Origin: an uncultured Lachnospiraceae bacterium | Lineage (GTDB): Bacteria; Bacillota; Clostridia; Lachnospirales; Lachnospiraceae | Assembly (NCBI GenBank): GCA_947630855.1 | Contig: CANRJF010000001.1 | Span: forward strand, 1-64,000 | Length of the DNA: 64,000 bases | Direction of reading: 5' to 3' | In this document: positions 62,145-64,000 of the stretch, in pieces | How the letters are laid out: each line of letters starts with the position of its first letter | Position numbering within the stretch: position 1 is the stretch's first letter | Program-made: the position numbers and the translations under genes | Notes under the pieces: model-generated | Told to the model about the DNA's origin: nothing | Database searches by the model: none | What the model saw: only the letters and a program-made list of their open reading frames with translations

Positions 62145-62486
62145 ATGGAACAGGAAAATAACAACGAATTTACCCCCACTGCCTTTGATTTGGAAACCCA
62201 GAACAGGAATATCCAGATTTTAAAAACAGTGATTCCCTATCTCAGTCCCTCCCGGCAGAAAAATTTTGCCGTCATGGTGAAATTCTTAGAATTAAGAAAT
62301 GCTGTCAGCATATTTGAAAGCCCTCCCGCTTCCATGAGCATATGCTCCTCCGACGACCCGGGAGAACGGAATATAGCGCTTTTAAATGACTTAAAAAAAT
62401 TTTGTACGCCGGCACAGCAGGAATCCATTGATATGCTCCTTGGGGCATTTTCCATGTTTTCCTTTGGCGATACAAACCCAATTTAA
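62145..62486 (+). CDS. Small helical protein of unknown function, first of a pair
   Basis: Protein of 113 residues without signal peptide or membrane helix. Predicted helices are around IQILKTVIPYL, QKNFAVMVKFLEL and QQESIDMLLGAFSMF. The middle (about residues 55-75) is Ser/Pro/Asp-rich. AAAGGA precedes the ATG. The next gene follows after 12 bases and seems related: both have an SP-x-K/R-F...KF segment and a P-x-x-Q...D-x-LL segment near the C-terminus. I do not recognise the family. Confidence 0.7.
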   Translation: MEQENNNEFTPTAFDLETQNRNIQILKTVIPYLSPSRQKNFAVMVKFLELRNAVSIFESPPASMSICSSDDPGERNIALLNDLKKFCTPAQQESIDMLLGAFSMFSFGDTNPI

Positions 62487-62498
62487 AAAGGAGTCTGT

Positions 62499-62780
62499 AT
62501 GGATTACAATTTTTTAAAAAATAACAGAAATTTATCAAATATTTCTCCTGAAAAGCTGGAATTTCTTATGAAATTTGCTGCCCAGAATAAATCCGGCAAT
62601 GCAAAGGAAATGTCCAATATGATTCTTGGGGCTGCCAATGCTGCAAAAAAAGAAGGCATTTCTTTTACCCCAAACGAAACGGATTTAATTGTGGAAATTT
62701 TAAAACAGAATATGAACCCGGAAGAACAGAGAAAAGCCGACCAACTGCTTCATATTATGCGGAACTTAAAGAAAAAATAA
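62499..62780 (+). CDS. Small helical protein of unknown function, second of a pair
   Basis: Protein of 93 residues, charged and helical, cytoplasmic by composition. NISPEKLEFLMKFA near residue 14 and MNPEEQRKADQLL near residue 73 parallel the preceding gene, which suggests an old duplication with divergence. AAGGAG precedes the ATG at normal distance. It ends just before a strong terminator, so the two genes form a short operon. I cannot name a function. Confidence 0.7.
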   Translation: MDYNFLKNNRNLSNISPEKLEFLMKFAAQNKSGNAKEMSNMILGAANAAKKEGISFTPNETDLIVEILKQNMNPEEQRKADQLLHIMRNLKKK

Positions 62781-62802
62781 TTTCTGCATCTCTTCCATTT
62801 AT

Positions 62803-62830
62803 AAAGGCGGGGATGTTTTTCCCCGCCTTT
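62803..62830. terminator. Bidirectional terminator between small genes and leuD
   Basis: AAAGGCGGGG (62803-62812) and CCCCGCCTTT (62821-62830) are exact reverse complements around an eight-base loop. It lies between the convergent small-gene operon and leuD. Confidence 0.85.
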
Positions 62831-62837
62831 ACCAGTT

Positions 62838-63326
62838 TTACTTTTGGTTAATATAATTTACAAGCCCTTCGCAGTCAATGATTTTCTGCATAAATTCAGG
62901 GAATGCCTGACCCTGATAAGATTTTTTTGTGGTCTTATCAGTAATCACTCCCGTATCAAAGTCCACTTCCACTTCGTCTCCCGGGTTAATCTCTGCCGCT
63001 GCCTCTTTACATTCCACAATGGGAAGGCCTATATTAATGGCATTACGGTAAAAAATTCTGGCAAAAGTCTCTGCGATGACACAGCTTACCCCGGCTGCCT
63101 TAATGGCAATGGGGGCATGTTCACGGCTGGAACCACATCCAAAATTCTTTTCTGCCACAATAATGTCCCCGTTTTTAACTTTTTTGATAAATTCCTTATC
63201 GATATCTTCCATGCAATGAAGAGCTAATTCTTTTGGATCCGAAGAATTTAAATATCTTGCAGGAATAATTACATCCGTATCCACATTGTTTCCATACTTA
63301 AAAACAGTTCCCCTTGCTGCTTTCAT
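62838..63326 (-). CDS. leuD: 3-isopropylmalate dehydratase small subunit
   Basis: Small subunit of the isopropylmalate isomerase of leucine biosynthesis. The 162-residue protein has the swivelling aconitase-like fold: [15 protein letters not shown] at the N-terminus and [12 protein letters not shown] near residue 61. GGAGG precedes the ATG. It lies 12 bases downstream of leuC, with which it forms the enzyme. The length is that of the short archaeal/clostridial LeuD type. Confidence 0.96.
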   Translation of the reverse strand: MKAARGTVFKYGNNVDTDVIIPARYLNSSDPKELALHCMEDIDKEFIKKVKNGDIIVAEKNFGCGSSREHAPIAIKAAGVSCVIAETFARIFYRNAINIGLPIVECKEAAAEINPGDEVEVDFDTGVITDKTTKKSYQGQAFPEFMQKIIDCEGLVNYINQK

Positions 63327-63338
63327 ATTCCTAACCTC

Positions 63339-64000
63339 CTAAACTTCCTCCGGTGAAGAAATCTTCCCGGTAATGGCACTTGCCGCCGCAACGGCAGGAC
63401 TTGCAAGGTAAATTTCAGAATCCACATGGCCCATACGGCCTACAAAATTACGGTTTGTGGTAGAAACACACCTCTCTCCTTCCGCAAGAATGCCCATATA
63501 GCCTCCAAGGCATGGACCGCAGGTAGGAGTGCTCACAATGGCTCCTGCCTCAATAAAAGTCTTAAGAAGCCCTTCTTCCATGGCATCCAGATAAACCTTC
63601 TGGGTGGCAGGAATCACAATAACACGCAGTCCTTTTTTTACTTTTTTCCCTTTTAAAATTTCCCCTGCAATGCGAAGGTCGTTAAGACGCCCGTTTGTAC
63701 AGGAACCGATGACAACCTGGTCGATTTTAATATCCCCTGCCTCGTCAATGGTTTTCGTGTTTTCCGGCAGATGGGGGAAAGCCACCGTTGGTTTTAATGT
63801 GCTAAGGTCAATGGTATATTCCTCATCATACACAGCGTCTTCGTCTGCCTGATATACCTTGTAAGGCCGGGTGGAGTGCTCTTTCATATACGCTTCACAT
63901 ATTTCATCCACCGGGAAAATCCCGTTTTTGCCGCCTCCCTCAATTGCCATATTGGCAATGGTAAAACGGTCGTCCATGGAAAGGTATTTTATACCGTCTC
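63339..64000 (-). CDS. leuC: 3-isopropylmalate dehydratase large subunit (partial)
   Basis: C-terminal half of the large subunit; the gene continues past the window edge, and the ATG at 63977 is internal. Codons upstream of it remain open (DGIKYLS). [13 protein letters not shown] and [11 protein letters not shown] supply the cysteines that bind the 4Fe-4S cluster. It catalyses isomerisation of 2-isopropylmalate to 3-isopropylmalate with LeuD. No promoter can be seen because the start is outside. Confidence 0.95.
   Translation of the reverse strand, partial: DGIKYLSMDDRFTIANMAIEGGGKNGIFPVDEICEAYMKEHSTRPYKVYQADEDAVYDEEYTIDLSTLKPTVAFPHLPENTKTIDEAGDIKIDQVVIGSCTNGRLNDLRIAGEILKGKKVKKGLRVIVIPATQKVYLDAMEEGLLKTFIEAGAIVSTPTCGPCLGGYMGILAEGERCVSTTNRNFVGRMGHVDSEIYLASPAVAAASAITGKISSPEEV

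Overview
The window reads as a chromosomal core segment of a Gram-positive, spore-forming-lineage anaerobe of the Clostridia, most likely a Lachnospiraceae member. The basis is gene content and order: sepF/ylmH/yggS, the min and mre blocks, yqfC-yqfD-phoH-ybeY, an HTH-type Rex, an NADP isocitrate dehydrogenase of the homodimeric type, formate-tetrahydrofolate ligase with FolD, and small high-cysteine and YqfC-type proteins. Purine-rich Shine-Dalgarno sites of the AGGAGG type are strong, and several genes appear to start with GTG or TTG. Almost every gene is on the minus strand, as expected for a leading-strand arm. I saw no rRNA, tRNA, CRISPR array, insertion sequence or complete prophage.

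Layout. 0-4 kb: an acyltransferase, a lone tyrosine recombinase, a TtcA-type tRNA thiolase, D-aminoacyl-tRNA deacylase and a cytidylate-kinase-like protein, with several long hairpins between them. 4-8.7 kb: rluD, lspA, aroB, ylmH, sepF, yggS. 8.7-11 kb: a structured intergenic repeat, an HlyD-like protein, a DUF378 membrane protein and an orphan P-loop protein. 11-21.5 kb: a morphogenesis block, dacA-like, mgsA, rodA, minE-minD-minC, a very long PBP2, mreD-mreC-mreB and radC. 21.5-28.3 kb: ynbB-like, miaA, mutL, mutS. 28.4-34.7 kb: two flavoproteins, a BofC-C-terminal-like protein, a SpoVB/MurJ-like flippase and a DUF3048 lipoprotein. 34.7-39 kb: ybeY, a degenerate PgpH-like protein, phoH, yqfD, yqfC. 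39-45 kb: pyrimidine-nucleoside phosphorylase, rlmH, xpt, a zinc-ribbon/TPR protein, folD and fhs. 45-51 kb: ftsK, uppP, a ClpP-like protease, glgA. 51-57.8 kb: yebC, a CorC/HlyC-type protein, mazF, alr, nnr, a coiled-coil protein and rex. 58-61.3 kb: an ABC-F protein and icd. 61.4-62.8 kb: a cluster of very small genes (high-cysteine protein, a 42-residue protein, two small helical proteins). 62.8-64 kb: leuD and the C-terminal part of leuC, cut by the window edge.

Most genes serve cell envelope growth and division (RodA, PBP2, MreBCD, MinCDE, SepF, UppP, Alr, DacA, FtsK), RNA modification and ribosome maturation (RluD, TtcA, MiaA, RlmH, YbeY), mismatch repair, and one-carbon and nucleotide metabolism. 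Sporulation-associated genes (yqfC, yqfD, the SpoVB-like and BofC-like genes) are scattered among them.

The parts least explained by ordinary annotation are: a structured, terminally inverted intergenic repeat seen in two clear copies and one partial copy; a PgpH-position protein whose HD catalytic residues are missing; apparently leaderless promoters for rlmH and yqfC; a 52-bp tandem duplication that copies the folD ribosome-binding site; a pair of DnaA-box-like sites beside rex; two hairpin elements with unrelated 14-bp arms but a shared loop motif; and the small-gene cluster at 61.4-62.8 kb. I do not see a complete new multi-gene defence or biosynthetic system. Homology statements come from recognising motifs and gene order, not from a database search.
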